From Leptolyngbyaceae cyanobacterium (lineage in GTDB: Bacteria > Cyanobacteriota > Cyanobacteriia > Cyanobacteriales > Aerosakkonemataceae), in contig DATNQN010000080.1 in the NCBI GenBank assembly GCA_036703985.1, positions 37,099-101,098 of the forward strand: a stretch of DNA of 64,000 bases, in the 5' to 3' direction. Below, one piece after another: positions 33,872 through 44,682 of the stretch (position 1 is its first letter; the number at the start of each line of letters is the position of its first letter). Both the position numbers and the translations under genes were made by a program. The notes beneath the pieces were generated by a model, which saw nothing but the letters and a program-made list of their open reading frames with translations, did not search any database and was not told where the DNA came from.

Positions 33872-33874
33872 ATT

Positions 33875-33981
33875 TTATAGCAAGGGGCTAGGAGCAAGGG
33901 GCTAGGAGCAAGGGGCTAGGGGCTAGGAGTGAAAGTTTGGTGCAATTAATCATGCCTTAACCGCCTTGACGGTTGCTATAA
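33875..33981. repeat. Dispersed TATAGCAAGGGGCTAGG element, long copy
   Basis: TTATAGCAA (33875-33883) and TTGCTATAA (33973-33981) are inverted ends. Inside, CAAGGGGCTAGGAG occurs three times in tandem, followed by the CATGCCTTAACCGCCTTGAC core shared with 11722-11789. The short copy lacks two of the tandem units, so the element expands by unit duplication. Confidence 0.8.
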
Positions 33982-34011
33982 TTTGTAACTATACCAGTAC
34001 GCACCGCTGTA

Positions 34012-34042
34012 ACAAAAAAAAAGAGACGCGATCGCGCGTCTT
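34012..34042 (-). terminator. Rho-independent terminator of ilvB
   Basis: Read on the minus strand: AGACGCG-CGAT-CGCGTCT stem (34041-34024) followed by CTCTTTTTTTTT. It is 50 bp after the ilvB stop. A strong canonical terminator built around a HIP1-like core. Confidence 0.85.
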
Positions 34043-34091
34043 TCCAAACCAAAACTAATATCTCAATTGTTCAATTAACACTCAGCACTAA

Positions 34092-35957
34092 CTAAATTTT
34101 CGTGCCGCATTCCGGACAGAAATTATTGCTAGCAACATTCTTCGCACCGCAATTAGTACAGTAAACTAACTCGGTGGCTTTTTCCAAATTTTTTCGTTCT
34201 GGTAAACCGATCATTTGGGCGTTGCTCTTACCGGGCGCTACCATCGGATAGCAGTTTTCATCTCGCTTCACGCGAACATCCATCAAAACTGCACCTTTGT
34301 GGGCTAGCATTTGGGCGATCGCATCTTTCAACTCATCCCGATGGCAAACCATGATGCCCTTCACTCCATAAGCTTCTGCCAGCTTCACGAAGTCGGGCAT
34401 TCCCACTTCCATGTTAGAGCAAGAGTAATTGCCATCATAGAAAGCTTCTTGCCACTGGCGCACCATGCCTTGCCAACCGTTATTCACAATCACGGTCTTG
34501 ACATGGATGCCATATTGTGCTAAAGTACCCAATTCTTGAATATTCATTTGGATACTAGCGTCGCCAGCTACGCAGATTACCTCTTGATCTGGTACTGCAA
34601 CTTTCGCACCCATTGCGGCAGGCATTCCAAAACCCATCGTGCCTAAACCAGCACTGGAAATCCAGCGACGGGGGCCATTTTTCAGGAATTGGGCTGACCA
34701 CATTTGGTGTTGTCCCACATCAGTGGTGAAATAAGCTTGCGGCGCTTGTCGTCCCAACTCGGCAATCACTTCTTGAGGAGACAGCACATTGGGATATTGA
34801 GGCACAACTAAAGGATAATCTTCTCGCCAGCGATCGATCCTTTTCAACCATTCCTTCGTTTGAGTTGATTCTCCAGAAACTCCCAATTCATGACAACGGC
34901 GCAGTATATCCATCAACACTTGCCGCACATCACCGACAATTGGCACTTCGGGGGCGCGATTTTTACCTACTTCTGCCGGGTCAATATCGATGTGGATCAC
35001 CTTAGCGCGGGAGGCAAATTCATCCAGCTTTCCAGTTACTCGGTCGTCAAAACGCGCACCTATAGCAATCAGCAAATCGCACTCCGTCACCGAAAAGTTA
35101 GCATAAGCTGTGCCGTGCATTCCCAACATTCCCACTGCTAGGGGGTGATTTTCATCAAAAGCACCCTTACCCATCAAAGTTGTAGTGACGGGAATTTGGA
35201 AAAGTTCTGCTAATTCGTGAATTTCGGCGTGAGCACCGGATGCGATCGCGCCACCACCGACGTACATTAAAGGGCGATGGCTTTCTCGAATCAAATTAAT
35301 TGCTTGGTTAACTTGGCGGGGATTGCCTTTCACAGTCGGACGATAACCGGGTATTTTAACCGAACCCGGTTCCACCGGTACATAATCAAATTCTTCTAAT
35401 CCCACATCCTTGGGAATGTCGATCAACACTGGGCCAGGACGACCAGTGCTAGCAATGTGAAACGCTTCTGCCACGATTCGCGCCATGTCTCTGGGATCGC
35501 GCACCACATAAGAGTGCTTCACGATCGGCAGCGTGATCCCGTAAATATCCGTTTCCTGAAAGGCATCGGTACCGATCGCCGGACGAGGAACTTGGCCTGT
35601 TATCACCACTAAAGGAATAGAATCCATGTGAGCGGTAGCAATACCCGTTACCAAGTTAGTCGCGCCAGGGCCAGAAGTCCCGAAACAAACTCCCACTTTA
35701 CCAGTAGCGCGGGCATAGCCATCAGCGGCATGAGCGGCTCCTTGCTCGTGCCTGACCAGGATATGCTGGATATCTCCGGCTGCTTCTGTCCGGTAAACTT
35801 CATCGTAGATGGGCAGAATTGCACCACCTGGGTAACCGAAAATATGCTTGACACCATGACGCTTTAAACTGTCAAGCAGGGCAAAAGCTCCTGTTGCACG
35901 CCTTACCGACTGAGTAGAGCAGATTTCTCCTCCACTATTGGATATGCTTTGAGACAT
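34092..35957 (-). CDS. ilvB: Acetolactate synthase large subunit with C-terminal zinc ribbon
   Basis: A 621-residue ThDP enzyme making acetolactate/acetohydroxybutyrate, the first common step of Val, Leu and Ile synthesis. Start ATG 35957 ([16 protein letters not shown]); a TTG 33 bp upstream is less likely. The N-terminal pyrimidine-binding domain has [14 protein letters not shown] and the catalytic Glu in [19 protein letters not shown]. The central FAD/DHS-like domain follows, then the PP domain with [17 protein letters not shown] and [12 protein letters not shown] (ThDP/Mg). The last about 25 residues add CTNCGAKN...CPECGTKI, a four-Cys zinc ribbon beyond the normal family end (...[12 protein letters not shown]). 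The role of that tail is unknown; it might bind a regulatory partner. ilvN is not in the window. Confidence 0.95.
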   Translation of the reverse strand: MSQSISNSGGEICSTQSVRRATGAFALLDSLKRHGVKHIFGYPGGAILPIYDEVYRTEAAGDIQHILVRHEQGAAHAADGYARATGKVGVCFGTSGPGATNLVTGIATAHMDSIPLVVITGQVPRPAIGTDAFQETDIYGITLPIVKHSYVVRDPRDMARIVAEAFHIASTGRPGPVLIDIPKDVGLEEFDYVPVEPGSVKIPGYRPTVKGNPRQVNQAINLIRESHRPLMYVGGGAIASGAHAEIHELAELFQIPVTTTLMGKGAFDENHPLAVGMLGMHGTAYANFSVTECDLLIAIGARFDDRVTGKLDEFASRAKVIHIDIDPAEVGKNRAPEVPIVGDVRQVLMDILRRCHELGVSGESTQTKEWLKRIDRWREDYPLVVPQYPNVLSPQEVIAELGRQAPQAYFTTDVGQHQMWSAQFLKNGPRRWISSAGLGTMGFGMPAAMGAKVAVPDQEVICVAGDASIQMNIQELGTLAQYGIHVKTVIVNNGWQGMVRQWQEAFYDGNYSCSNMEVGMPDFVKLAEAYGVKGIMVCHRDELKDAIAQMLAHKGAVLMDVRVKRDENCYPMVAPGKSNAQMIGLPERKNLEKATELVYCTNCGAKNVASNNFCPECGTKI

Positions 35958-36040
35958 GGTTTGGGAAGACACGGGGCAGACACCTCGCAATTCGGTAGGT
36001 AATTTGGATCGAAAAATTTTGTATTTAATAATACTTTAGT

Positions 36041-36073
36041 ATTTCGTATCACACTTTAATTGTGATATGAAAT
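36041..36073. promoter_or_regulatory. Inverted repeat between the MFS gene and ilvB
   Basis: ATTTCGTATCACA (36041-36053) and TGTGATATGAAAT (36061-36073) pair over 13 bp with one G/T position, loop CTTTAAT. It is 84 bp before the ilvB start and 40 bp after the MFS stop, both on the minus strand. Without a T run it looks more like an operator for ilvB than a terminator; no known regulator box was recognised. Confidence 0.4.
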
Positions 36074-36113
36074 CTTAAGAGAAGAAATTTAATTATGCGT
36101 GTTTGTGATATTG

Positions 36114-37406
36114 CTAAATCAGATCTTGCAATACGTCGCGAGTACTTCGCCACGCCCAGACTGCGACGGCGCTAACTATAATGCTCATACCGATGAGAAC
36201 CATCTGGAGTCCGAATTTAGCAGTTAACAGCCCTGCGATTACCAGGGGTAAGCTGAGGGCAATATTTACTATATTATTCTGAAAACCAAACACCTTGCCG
36301 CGCATTGATTCTGGTGTTTGTCGCTGAATGAGGGTTTGCATGGGGACTCCCACTAGGGAAGCACCGATTCCCAATAATACGCTGAGTGCTAAACCTAACC
36401 ACAGGCGATCGGCATAAGTAAATACAGCTAATACAAAAGCCATACTCATAAAACCGATTAAGGGTAAGGGCTTGTGATGGAAGCGATCGCCCCAGTGCCC
36501 CAACAGTCCGGCCCCAAATACCAGTCCCACTCCGGCTGCTGCTAGTAAAAAACCAAACTCGTCTTGATTCAAGCCAATTTCTTGAGCCATATTAATCGAT
36601 AAAACGGTTAAAGCCGCGAATACCGAGTAAAGAATGGTCAATTGCACCATCGCGTTATATACCAAGCGGTCTTGCATGACGTAGCGCATTCCGACTTTGA
36701 AATCTTCCAAAGGGTCGATCGCAAACCAAGTGGTAGGTGCGATCTTTTCTTTAACTGGAATTCCGTAAAGTAGCATTGCTGCCAACACGTACAATCCACC
36801 GACTGCTAATTCTGGCCCGTAATTTCCCCCTAGAGTGGTAGCCAAACTAATCAAAGGTTTTCCGACGATAAACCCTACGATCAAAGAACCCATCATGGTA
36901 GTGGTAAAAAGAGCATTGGCTGACATCAACCTCTCTCGCGGCACTAATAGGGGAATTGCCGCTTGTTCTGCGGGGGCAAAAAATTGGGTGAGGATCGATT
37001 CCAAAAACGCGATCGCTAACAAAATACCAAATTGCTTGGGCAGTAAGGCAAGGGCTATGGTTAACAATCCTCGCATCAAATTGGTGATCCACATGATTTG
37101 CCGCTTGTCAAAGCGATCGACAAAAATGCCAGCCGCCACGCCAAACAAAATTGCCGGTACCGTATTGGCAATCATCACGATCGAATTAAGCAAGGCATTC
37201 GGTGATTGAGAGTTCCGCATCAATTCCGAGTTGAGCAAAATATCTGGAACTCGATAATTCGCCACCAAGCTAATCAACAAAATTAAAAAGACCTTATCCG
37301 CGATCTGGGACAATATCTGGCCGCTCCACAGTATCATGAAGGGTTGATTTTTAAACAGGGCGCGAAATCCGCTACCGGAAGCAGCAGAAGGGTCAGTTGG
37401 CAACAT
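36114..37406 (-). CDS. MFS transporter (DHA3/MFS_3-type)
   Basis: A 430-residue membrane protein starting at ATG 37406 (MLPTDPSAASGSGFRALFKN); the frame extends 45 bp more to a TTG. It has about 12 TM helices. Typical segments are FMILWSGQILSQIADKVFLI (TM1), VDRFDKRQIMWITNLMRGLL (loop 2-3 motif A-like), FLESILTQFFAPAEQAAIP, and in the second half GFLLAAAGVGLVFGAGLLGHWGDR and GIGASLVGVPMQTLIQRQTPE. The last segment matches the motif of the enterobactin/macrolide exporter branch, which includes EntS-like proteins. Likely an exporter; substrate not predictable. The stop of the upstream hydrolase-like gene (37470) is 63 bp before this start, on the same strand, so they may be co-transcribed. Confidence 0.9.
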   Translation of the reverse strand: MLPTDPSAASGSGFRALFKNQPFMILWSGQILSQIADKVFLILLISLVANYRVPDILLNSELMRNSQSPNALLNSIVMIANTVPAILFGVAAGIFVDRFDKRQIMWITNLMRGLLTIALALLPKQFGILLAIAFLESILTQFFAPAEQAAIPLLVPRERLMSANALFTTTMMGSLIVGFIVGKPLISLATTLGGNYGPELAVGGLYVLAAMLLYGIPVKEKIAPTTWFAIDPLEDFKVGMRYVMQDRLVYNAMVQLTILYSVFAALTVLSINMAQEIGLNQDEFGFLLAAAGVGLVFGAGLLGHWGDRFHHKPLPLIGFMSMAFVLAVFTYADRLWLGLALSVLLGIGASLVGVPMQTLIQRQTPESMRGKVFGFQNNIVNIALSLPLVIAGLLTAKFGLQMVLIGMSIIVSAVAVWAWRSTRDVLQDLI

Positions 37407-37469
37407 AGGCAACAATGAGGTGACAGGTGATGGGTGAGCAGCGAGTAGCAAACGTTCTTCTTTCCCACT

Positions 37470-38054
37470 TCACCTTTGATATCCCTCTAACAGCATAGTC
37501 AAAAACTGGGCAGCTGTGAGAGGAAATCGCCGATCGCATGTGCCAAACTCCGAGTTTATCCAGCAGCCAGGGGTATTAGTGGGATCTCGCCAAAGTTCTA
37601 AATGGGGTACTGGGGGATCGGCATAAAAATTATCTTCTCCAGTTCCCAATAAACCAGAACTCCAGTGCGTAAAATAATCGTGACTGATGCGATGAATGGG
37701 AAAATTACCGATTAAAGGTACGCCCCATCCATCCAAAGCAATCAATGCTTTTACTTTACCTCCTAAAGTCTGCCACATCCAAGCTACTCCGATTCCACCC
37801 ACCACTCCTGCACTAAAACAAATCAATACGAGGGGTACGGCTGATTTTTCGCGATCGACAGGATGAATACCAACTTCTTCTAAAAACCGCCAAATGTGAA
37901 AAGCCGAGTATGCTGGGAACTCGTCAGCGGGAAATACGACGATGCTTTCCGATCGCAACTCGTTTAAATCATTACTTGATGCTTGGTATTTTAATTGTGC
38001 CAGAAAGCTATCTGTCAAATCGCGATCGTGGATGCCAGGACAAATAAGAATCAT
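37470..38054 (-). CDS. Alpha/beta-hydrolase-like protein of unknown function
   Basis: A 194-residue protein beginning MILICPGIHDRDLTDSFLAQ. The overall pattern is that of a short alpha/beta hydrolase. The N-terminal strand is followed by GIHD (oxyanion-type loop). A nucleophile elbow PLVLICFSAGVVGGIG (residues about 88-103) has Ser in CFSAG rather than GxSxG. A possible acid is in ALIALDGWGVPL and a possible His in DPPVPHLELWRDP. No signal peptide or TM. It precedes the MFS transporter on the same strand with a 63-bp gap. Proteins of this type are annotated as hypothetical in cyanobacteria; the enzymatic role is an inference from the elbow only. Confidence 0.75.
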   Translation of the reverse strand: MILICPGIHDRDLTDSFLAQLKYQASSNDLNELRSESIVVFPADEFPAYSAFHIWRFLEEVGIHPVDREKSAVPLVLICFSAGVVGGIGVAWMWQTLGGKVKALIALDGWGVPLIGNFPIHRISHDYFTHWSSGLLGTGEDNFYADPPVPHLELWRDPTNTPGCWINSEFGTCDRRFPLTAAQFLTMLLEGYQR

Positions 38055-38705
38055 ATAACTTACGAATTTTGGCTAACAAATAACGGGTGAGGATAAAAAG
38101 GAGCAAAGGGTAAAGGGCAACCGGGGAAAGGGGTGATAAATAAAAACCCATATCTAATATCGAGTTTTTAATTTCTGATTTTTTGGCGATCGCATAAGTT
38201 TTTAATTATTTTAATATTCGCTCTACATCCGATCGATTCATTATAATATATGCGTTCATATGAGAGAAAATCTCTCAAAATCATTTCTCATCTTCGCCGC
38301 TAAATCAATCCACAAATTAACTATAAAAAAACAGTAAATTGACCGAACAAAGGGTTTCAAGCCTCCCCTTTCAAGGGGAATCATCAAAAAAACTTTCGCT
38401 TATTTCAAGCTGGGTCTTTTTAAGGCGGAGTCAATCTAAAATCTAAAATCTAGAATCTAAAATCGAATGACGCGGTGAAAGTGAATTGGTAAAGGAACGT
38501 TCTTACACCAGAAGATCTGAACAAATGTCAAATGGTATACTTAGCCCTCGCTCTCAGTTCCATCGGTTGAGCGATCGCTTATAATTCTGAGAAAGCTTGC
38601 TTCTGATAATTCAATCAGCCAGATCGGTATGGGAGTTTTCTAGGGACAAGCTGCTGCCGTGCGGGTGCATTCAATACCCGTACCCTACTCAAGCAGGAAT
38701 TCTTA
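38055..38705. other. 650-bp intergenic region upstream of the kinase operon
   Basis: It contains an AT-rich stretch (38140-38340), the 131-bp dispersed repeat at 38341-38471, TCTAAAA heptamer repeats at about 38435-38465, and a unique 230-bp stretch before the kinase start. The latter includes a CGGGT/ACCCG hairpin just upstream of the ATG (about 38658-38682). No open frame is convincing. The promoter of the signalling operon is probably in 38480-38700. Confidence 0.5.
38341..38471. repeat. 131-bp dispersed repeat, copy A
   Basis: It begins GACCGAACAAAGGGTTTCAA, includes CCTCCCCTTTCAAGGGGAATC (a CCCCTT/AAGGGG hairpin) and TTATTTCAAGCT, then a TCTAAAATCTAAAATC tract, and ends ATCGAATGAC. Copy B at 47981-48114 matches along its whole length with scattered differences. 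Some of these fall in the hairpin loop (TC versus GA) while the stem is kept. Non-coding. Confidence 0.9.
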
Positions 38706-41700
38706 ATGAGCGACATTTTAGTAACCATTCCCGGCTACCGCCTAACCGAACAAATCTACATAGGTTCCAGAACTAAAGTTTATCGAGGGTTTGAAGAAGT
38801 TTCCCAAAAACCAGTGGCGATCAAACTGCTGTTAAGTCAGTATCCGACTTTCAACGAAATCGTGCAGATGCGGAATCAATACACCCTGGCGAAAAACTTG
38901 GATTTAACGGGAATTGTAAAGCCGATCGCCCTAGAAAACTACGGTAACGGTTTTGCTCTCGTTATGGAAGACTTTGGTGGGATTTCTCTGGCTGAATATA
39001 CTGACCGCCAAAAATTAAGCTTAGCAGAATTTTTGACGATCGCGATTCAAATCGTCCGAATTTTGGAAGACCTCTATAAAAATCGAGTTATTCATAAAGA
39101 TATCAAACCCCAAAATATTTTAATTAATCCTCAAACCAAAAAAATTAAATTAATTGATTTTAGTATTTCCTCACTTTTACCCAGAGAAAATCAAGAAATT
39201 CAAAGCCCGAACGTTTTAGAAGGTACTCTTGCTTATATGTCTCCGGAACAAACTGGTAGGATGAATCGGGGCATCGACTACCGCACGGATTTTTACTCTT
39301 TAGGAGTAACTTTTTATGAATTGCTAACCGGGCAACTGCCTTTCCAATCTAACGATGTAATGGAGTTAGTTCACTGTCACATAGCAAGGCAACCAAAGCC
39401 ACCCATCGAACTAAATCCAGCCATTCCTCAGCCGCTCGATGACATCGTAATGAAATTGATGGCAAAAACTGCGGAAGAACGCTATCAAAGTGCTTTTGGA
39501 TTGCGCTGCGACCTAGAAAATTGTTGGCAGCAATGGCAAGCAAAAGGAAGCATCGAACGATTTGCGATCGCCAGCAGAGATATCACCGAAAGCTTTCTCA
39601 TTCCAGAAAAACTTTACGGTCGAGAAACGGAAGTCGATACTTTATTAACAGCTTTTAATCGGATCGCCGCAGGTACTGCGGAAACGATCTTAGTCGCTGG
39701 CTTTTCCGGGATTGGTAAAACAGCTGCGATCAATGAAGTTCACAAACCAATAGTACGCCAAAAGGGTTATTTCATCAAAGGAAAATTCGCTCAATTTAAG
39801 CGAGATATTCCTTTTTCAGCATGGGTACAAGCATTTCAAAACTTAATGCAACAATTACTCACAGAAAGTGCTGAATCAGTACAACAATGGAAAATCAAAA
39901 TATTAGAAGTTCTCGGTGAAAACGGTCATGTAATTATTGATGTGATTCCCGAATTAGAGCTATTGATTGGCAAGCAACCAAAAGCCCCGCAACTAGAAGG
40001 TAGCGCCGCTCAAAATCGCTTTAATTTATTATTTGGTAATTTTATCCGTGTATTTGCTACCAAATCCCATCCGATCGTTATTTTTATAGATGATTTGCAG
40101 TGGGCAGATTCAGCATCTCTGAAATTGCTCGAATTGCTGATGAGCGATCCCAATACCCAGTATTTGTTGCTGATTGGAGCTTATCGAGATAACGAAGTTT
40201 TTCCCGCCCATCCCCTAACGCTTACATTAGATGAACTTCGCAAATCAAATGCCATACTCAACCAAATTAGTTTAGCACCCCTTCACCAATCGGCCCTCAA
40301 CACGCTAATTGCCGATACCCTATCTTGTCCGCCAGAACAGGCGCTGCCTTTAACGGAAGTCGTCCAAAATAAAACCAAAGGAAATCCCTTTTTTGCCACT
40401 CAGTTTCTGAAGTCGTTGTATGAAAACGAGCTAATTGCATTTAATTTCGATTGCCGCTATTGGCAATGCGATATCGAGAAAGTGAGAGCGTTAGTAATCA
40501 GCGATGATGTTGTTGAATTTGTGGCCGATTGTTTACAAAAATTACCGATAAATACTCAAGAAGTTTTACAATTAGCTGCTTGCATTGGCAACACTTTTCA
40601 ATTGGCAGACTTGGCAATGGTGTATGAAAAATCTCTTGCAGAAACAGCGGCTGATTTGTGGAAAGCATTGCAAGAAGGGCTAGTTGTACCGCTTGGTGAA
40701 ATTTATAAGTTTTACTATTCAGATGGAAATGTAGAAAAATTAGATCGCTCGGCAATATCCGCTCGGCAATCACCAATTTACAGATTTTTCCATGACCGAG
40801 TGCAGCAAGCTGCTTATTTTTTGATTCCCGAATCGCAAAAACAGTTAACTCACCTCAAGATTGGCAAACTGCTATTAAATAATATCCCGGCCAAAGAAAG
40901 GGAAGAGAAGATATTTGATATTGTCAATCAGTTAAATATGGGAGTAGAATTAATCACCGATCCTGCCGAAAGAAATGAATTAGTCAAGTTGAATTTAATG
41001 GCTGGAAGTAAAGCAAAAACTTCCACTGCTTATGGAGTGGCGATCGATTATTTCCAAGTAGGTATAAAATTACTCACTACAGAGAGTTGGGAAACTCAGT
41101 ATCAGCTGGCGTTGGCGCTTTACGAGTCCGCAGCGGAGGCAGCATATCTTAACGGTGATTTCACCCAGATGGAAAAATGGGCAGCGGTGATTTTGGAGAA
41201 AGCAACCACCATTGCCGATCGCACGAAAATTACCGAAGTAAAAATTCAAACTTGCATGGCACGGGGAAAGCAACTGGAAGCGATCGAAATCGGACTGCAA
41301 CTTCTAGCACAACTGGGCATATCCATACCAGAGTATCCTACTGCTTCAGACATTCAAGCCAAACTAACAGAAACTTCCGCTTCTTTAATGGGTAAAAACA
41401 TCAATGATTTAATCAACTTACCTTTGATGAAAGATCCCGAAAAATTGGCAGCTATGCGGATCTTATCAAGTATGTTTTCACCAGTTTACATAGCTGCCCC
41501 TACACTATTGCCATTAATTGTCTGCGAACAAGTTATATTATCTGTCCGATATGGCAACGCTTATATTTCAGCATTTGGCTATGCCAACTACGGAGTAATT
41601 TTATGCGGAGTAAGCCAAGATTTAGAATTTGGTTATCAATTCGGGCAATTAGCTTTAAGGTTAGTCGAAAAGTTAAATATGAAAGAAATGAAGGGTAAAA

Positions 41701-44276
41701 CCTTCAATCAAGTGGCGACTTTCACCATGCACTGGAAAGTTCACATCAGAGAAGCTTTATTGCTGTTAATTGAAGCTTATCAAAGCGCCATAGAAAATGG
41801 CGAGTTGGAATTCGCTAGCTATGCGGCGATGAATAAAAGCCAATATTCTTATTTTAGCGGTGTGGAACTTACCGAATTAGAACGGGATATCGCCAATTAC
41901 AATAACGCACTAGCCCAACTAAAACAACAAGCTGTTTTGAACTGGAATTTAATTCATCGACAGGCAGTACTTAACTTATTAGGAGAAGCTAAAAATCCTT
42001 GTGAATTATCGGGAACAGCTTATAATGAAGAGAAATTATTACCGCTTCATTTAGAAGCCAACGACCGCACCGGCCTTCATTTCTTTTACTTACATAAATC
42101 AATACTTTGTTATTTGTTTGGCTCTAGCGATCGCGCTTTAGCAAATGCAGAACAAGCCGAAATATATTTAGATGGTGCTACCGGGCTTTTAGATGTACCT
42201 GTTTTCTATTTTTACGATTCTTTGATCCGGTTAGCATTTTATTCATTTGCCCAGCCATCTGAGCGAAAAAACATCCTACTCAAAGTAACTAATAATCAAG
42301 CAAAAATGCGTCGGTGGGCTGATTGCGCTCCCGATAATTTTCTTCATAAATACGAGTTAGTAGAAGCCGCTAGAAATGAAGTTTTGGGTAACTTACTCGA
42401 AGCGATGAATTTATACGACAACGCGATCGCTATAGCTAAAGAAAATAACTACGTTAACGAAGAAGCGCTCGGTAACGAACTAGCAGCAAAATTTTACCTT
42501 TCTTGGGGTAAAGAGACAATTGCCCAAGCTTACCTAACTAATGCGTACTATGCCTATGCTCGCTGGGGAGCTAAAGCAAAAATTGAGGATTTAGAAAATC
42601 GATATACCAAATTAATCTCACCTATTATTAATCGAGAAAAACCCTTTCATCCCAATGAATTAATTAATAGTATTAGTAGGGAAACGGTCAGTTCAACCAC
42701 TACAGCATCATCCCGTCTCCTGGATTTAGCAACGGTAATTAAAGCATCGCAAGCTTTATCAGGGGAAATTAATTTTGCTCAATTGTTATCAACTTTGATG
42801 AGCGTAGCAATTGAAAATGCCGGAGCTTCTAAAGGCGCTCTCATTTTGTTAGAAGAAGACAAAGCGATCGTTGCTAGCTTGTGTTTAAGCGGTCAAGCTT
42901 GCGACTTACTATTTAGACCTATTGATGAATGCAATAACGTTCCTGCTAGTCCGCTCAATTACGTGTGGAGAACCTCGGAAATTTTGTTGATTAATAATGC
43001 GGTAAACGATCCGAATTTTACTGCCGATCCCTACATTAATCAACACCAACCAAAATCAATTTTGTGTACTCCGATTGAAAAACAAGGGAAAGCGATCGCG
43101 ATTCTTTATCTAGAAAATAATCTTACATCAGAAGCATTCACGCCAGACAGATTAGAAATATTAAAAATATTATCATCTCAAGCTGCTATTTCTATTGAAA
43201 ATGCTCGACTGTATTCTAATTTAGAACACTATAACCGCACTCTAGAAGCTAAAGTAGAGGCACGCACAGCCGAACTGAAAAGCGCCCTCGATCGCTTACA
43301 AGCAGCCCAAGAAGAACTAATTCAATCAGAAAAAATGGCTGCTTTGGGACAGCTAATTGCGGGTATTGCCCACGAAATTAACACGCCTTTAGGTGCGATT
43401 CGTTCTTCAGCCGGAAATTTGGCTAAATTCTTGAGTCAAACTTTAGAACAATTACCGCTACTTTTTCACTCTCTTTCCCCCCAGCAAAATCAAGATTTCT
43501 TAACTTTATTACAGCGATCGCTTCAACAAGAAATTACCCTATCTACTAAAGAAGAACGTCAATTTAAGCGAGCTTTAAAACGCCATTTAGAAGAATTAGG
43601 AATCGATAACCCAGATAGTGTTGCCGATCGCTTGGTAATGATGGGTATTTACACCGATATCGATGCCTTTATACCCCTATTAAGAACACCTGATAGTTTG
43701 CAGATATTAGAAATTGCCTATAAACTTTCCGAATTAAAACGAGGCACTAATACTATTAATACAGCTACGGATCGAGCTTCAAAAGTAGTCTTTGCTCTGA
43801 AAACTTATGCTCGTCAAGACCATTCCGGAGCAATGATTCCAGTTAATTTGACTGAGGGAATCGAAACCGTCTTAACTTTGTACCAAAATCAACTTAAACA
43901 CGGCGTAAAAGTAAGCAAAACCTATGGTGAATTACCCCTAGTTTTATGTTATCCAGACGAACTTAATCAAGTTTGGACGAACTTAATTCACAATAGCTTG
44001 CAAGCAATGGACTATCGAGGTAATTTAACCATCGATGTCAGCCAAGTCGAACAACAAGCTAAGATTAGTATTACCGATACCGGTAAAGGAATTCCCGAAG
44101 AAATTAAATCAAAAATATTCCTGCCATTCTTTACAACTAAACCACCGGGAGAAGGCAGCGGATTAGGGTTGGATATTGTCAAAAAAATCATTCAAAAACA
44201 TTCGGGAAAAATCGAAGTAGAAAGCATACCGGGCCAAACTACATTTACTATCTTTATTCCCATTCAACCAAATTAG
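38706..44276 (+). CDS. Ser/Thr kinase - AAA ATPase - GAF - histidine kinase hybrid
   Basis: A 1,856-residue cytoplasmic signalling protein. Domains: Ser/Thr kinase (about 8-280; VAIKLLL Lys, catalytic IHKDIKPQN with D132, LIDFS in place of [17 protein letters not shown]); AAA_16/STAND-like ATPase (about 300-650; Walker [10 protein letters not shown] at about 332, [15 protein letters not shown]); a long helical TPR-like region (about 690-1330); GAF (about 1375-1525); coiled coil; HisKA with phosphoacceptor H1556 in [11 protein letters not shown] and a long insert; HATPase ([37 protein letters not shown]). This architecture is common in filamentous cyanobacteria. The two response-regulator genes that follow at 11 bp and by overlap are the likely phosphotransfer targets. 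The input signal is unknown. Confidence 0.95.
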   Translation: MSDILVTIPGYRLTEQIYIGSRTKVYRGFEEVSQKPVAIKLLLSQYPTFNEIVQMRNQYTLAKNLDLTGIVKPIALENYGNGFALVMEDFGGISLAEYTDRQKLSLAEFLTIAIQIVRILEDLYKNRVIHKDIKPQNILINPQTKKIKLIDFSISSLLPRENQEIQSPNVLEGTLAYMSPEQTGRMNRGIDYRTDFYSLGVTFYELLTGQLPFQSNDVMELVHCHIARQPKPPIELNPAIPQPLDDIVMKLMAKTAEERYQSAFGLRCDLENCWQQWQAKGSIERFAIASRDITESFLIPEKLYGRETEVDTLLTAFNRIAAGTAETILVAGFSGIGKTAAINEVHKPIVRQKGYFIKGKFAQFKRDIPFSAWVQAFQNLMQQLLTESAESVQQWKIKILEVLGENGHVIIDVIPELELLIGKQPKAPQLEGSAAQNRFNLLFGNFIRVFATKSHPIVIFIDDLQWADSASLKLLELLMSDPNTQYLLLIGAYRDNEVFPAHPLTLTLDELRKSNAILNQISLAPLHQSALNTLIADTLSCPPEQALPLTEVVQNKTKGNPFFATQFLKSLYENELIAFNFDCRYWQCDIEKVRALVISDDVVEFVADCLQKLPINTQEVLQLAACIGNTFQLADLAMVYEKSLAETAADLWKALQEGLVVPLGEIYKFYYSDGNVEKLDRSAISARQSPIYRFFHDRVQQAAYFLIPESQKQLTHLKIGKLLLNNIPAKEREEKIFDIVNQLNMGVELITDPAERNELVKLNLMAGSKAKTSTAYGVAIDYFQVGIKLLTTESWETQYQLALALYESAAEAAYLNGDFTQMEKWAAVILEKATTIADRTKITEVKIQTCMARGKQLEAIEIGLQLLAQLGISIPEYPTASDIQAKLTETSASLMGKNINDLINLPLMKDPEKLAAMRILSSMFSPVYIAAPTLLPLIVCEQVILSVRYGNAYISAFGYANYGVILCGVSQDLEFGYQFGQLALRLVEKLNMKEMKGKTFNQVATFTMHWKVHIREALLLLIEAYQSAIENGELEFASYAAMNKSQYSYFSGVELTELERDIANYNNALAQLKQQAVLNWNLIHRQAVLNLLGEAKNPCELSGTAYNEEKLLPLHLEANDRTGLHFFYLHKSILCYLFGSSDRALANAEQAEIYLDGATGLLDVPVFYFYDSLIRLAFYSFAQPSERKNILLKVTNNQAKMRRWADCAPDNFLHKYELVEAARNEVLGNLLEAMNLYDNAIAIAKENNYVNEEALGNELAAKFYLSWGKETIAQAYLTNAYYAYARWGAKAKIEDLENRYTKLISPIINREKPFHPNELINSISRETVSSTTTASSRLLDLATVIKASQALSGEINFAQLLSTLMSVAIENAGASKGALILLEEDKAIVASLCLSGQACDLLFRPIDECNNVPASPLNYVWRTSEILLINNAVNDPNFTADPYINQHQPKSILCTPIEKQGKAIAILYLENNLTSEAFTPDRLEILKILSSQAAISIENARLYSNLEHYNRTLEAKVEARTAELKSALDRLQAAQEELIQSEKMAALGQLIAGIAHEINTPLGAIRSSAGNLAKFLSQTLEQLPLLFHSLSPQQNQDFLTLLQRSLQQEITLSTKEERQFKRALKRHLEELGIDNPDSVADRLVMMGIYTDIDAFIPLLRTPDSLQILEIAYKLSELKRGTNTINTATDRASKVVFALKTYARQDHSGAMIPVNLTEGIETVLTLYQNQLKHGVKVSKTYGELPLVLCYPDELNQVWTNLIHNSLQAMDYRGNLTIDVSQVEQQAKISITDTGKGIPEEIKSKIFLPFFTTKPPGEGSGLGLDIVKKIIQKHSGKIEVESIPGQTTFTIFIPIQPN

Positions 44277-44286
44277 GAGTGAAAAA

Positions 44287-44682
44287 ATGCCTAAACCAGT
44301 TATTTTATGCGTTGATGATGAAAAAGTGATTTTGCAAAGCTTGCGGACACAGCTAAAAGAAGCTTTTGGCGATACCTATAACTATGAAGTAGCAGAAGAT
44401 CCGGATGAAGCTTTAGAAGTGATTAATGAATTACACGAAGAAGGTATTAGCATTATTCTAGTGGTGTCGGATTGGTTAATGCCAGGAATGAAAGGGGATG
44501 AATTTCTAATTCGAGTTCATCAGCAATTTCCCCAGATTATTAAAGTTATGCTGACAGGTCAAGCAGATGAATCGGCGATTCAAAGAGCGCAAGCGGAAGC
44601 CAACTTGCATCGCTGCTTGTTTAAACCTTGGTCGGAAGCAGAATTAGTAGAAACGATCAAATCTAGTTTAGCTAACTTATGA
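44287..44682 (+). CDS. Single-domain response regulator
   Basis: A 131-residue protein consisting only of a receiver domain. ILCVDDEKVIL carries the acidic pocket (DD at residues 11-12 region), the phosphoacceptor is D62 in VVSDWLMPGMKG, the conserved Thr is in VMLTGQAD and the Lys in CLFKPWSEAEL. No output domain, so it acts by protein contact or as a phosphate relay. GAGTGAAAAA precedes the ATG. It sits 10 bp after the hybrid kinase stop and its last four bases overlap the start of the next gene (ATGA), indicating translational coupling. The receiver is clearly similar to the one at the N-terminus of the downstream cyclase (both have SD(W/Y)xMPGMKGD and LTGQAD), so they arose by duplication. 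Confidence 0.95.
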   Translation: MPKPVILCVDDEKVILQSLRTQLKEAFGDTYNYEVAEDPDEALEVINELHEEGISIILVVSDWLMPGMKGDEFLIRVHQQFPQIIKVMLTGQADESAIQRAQAEANLHRCLFKPWSEAELVETIKSSLANL

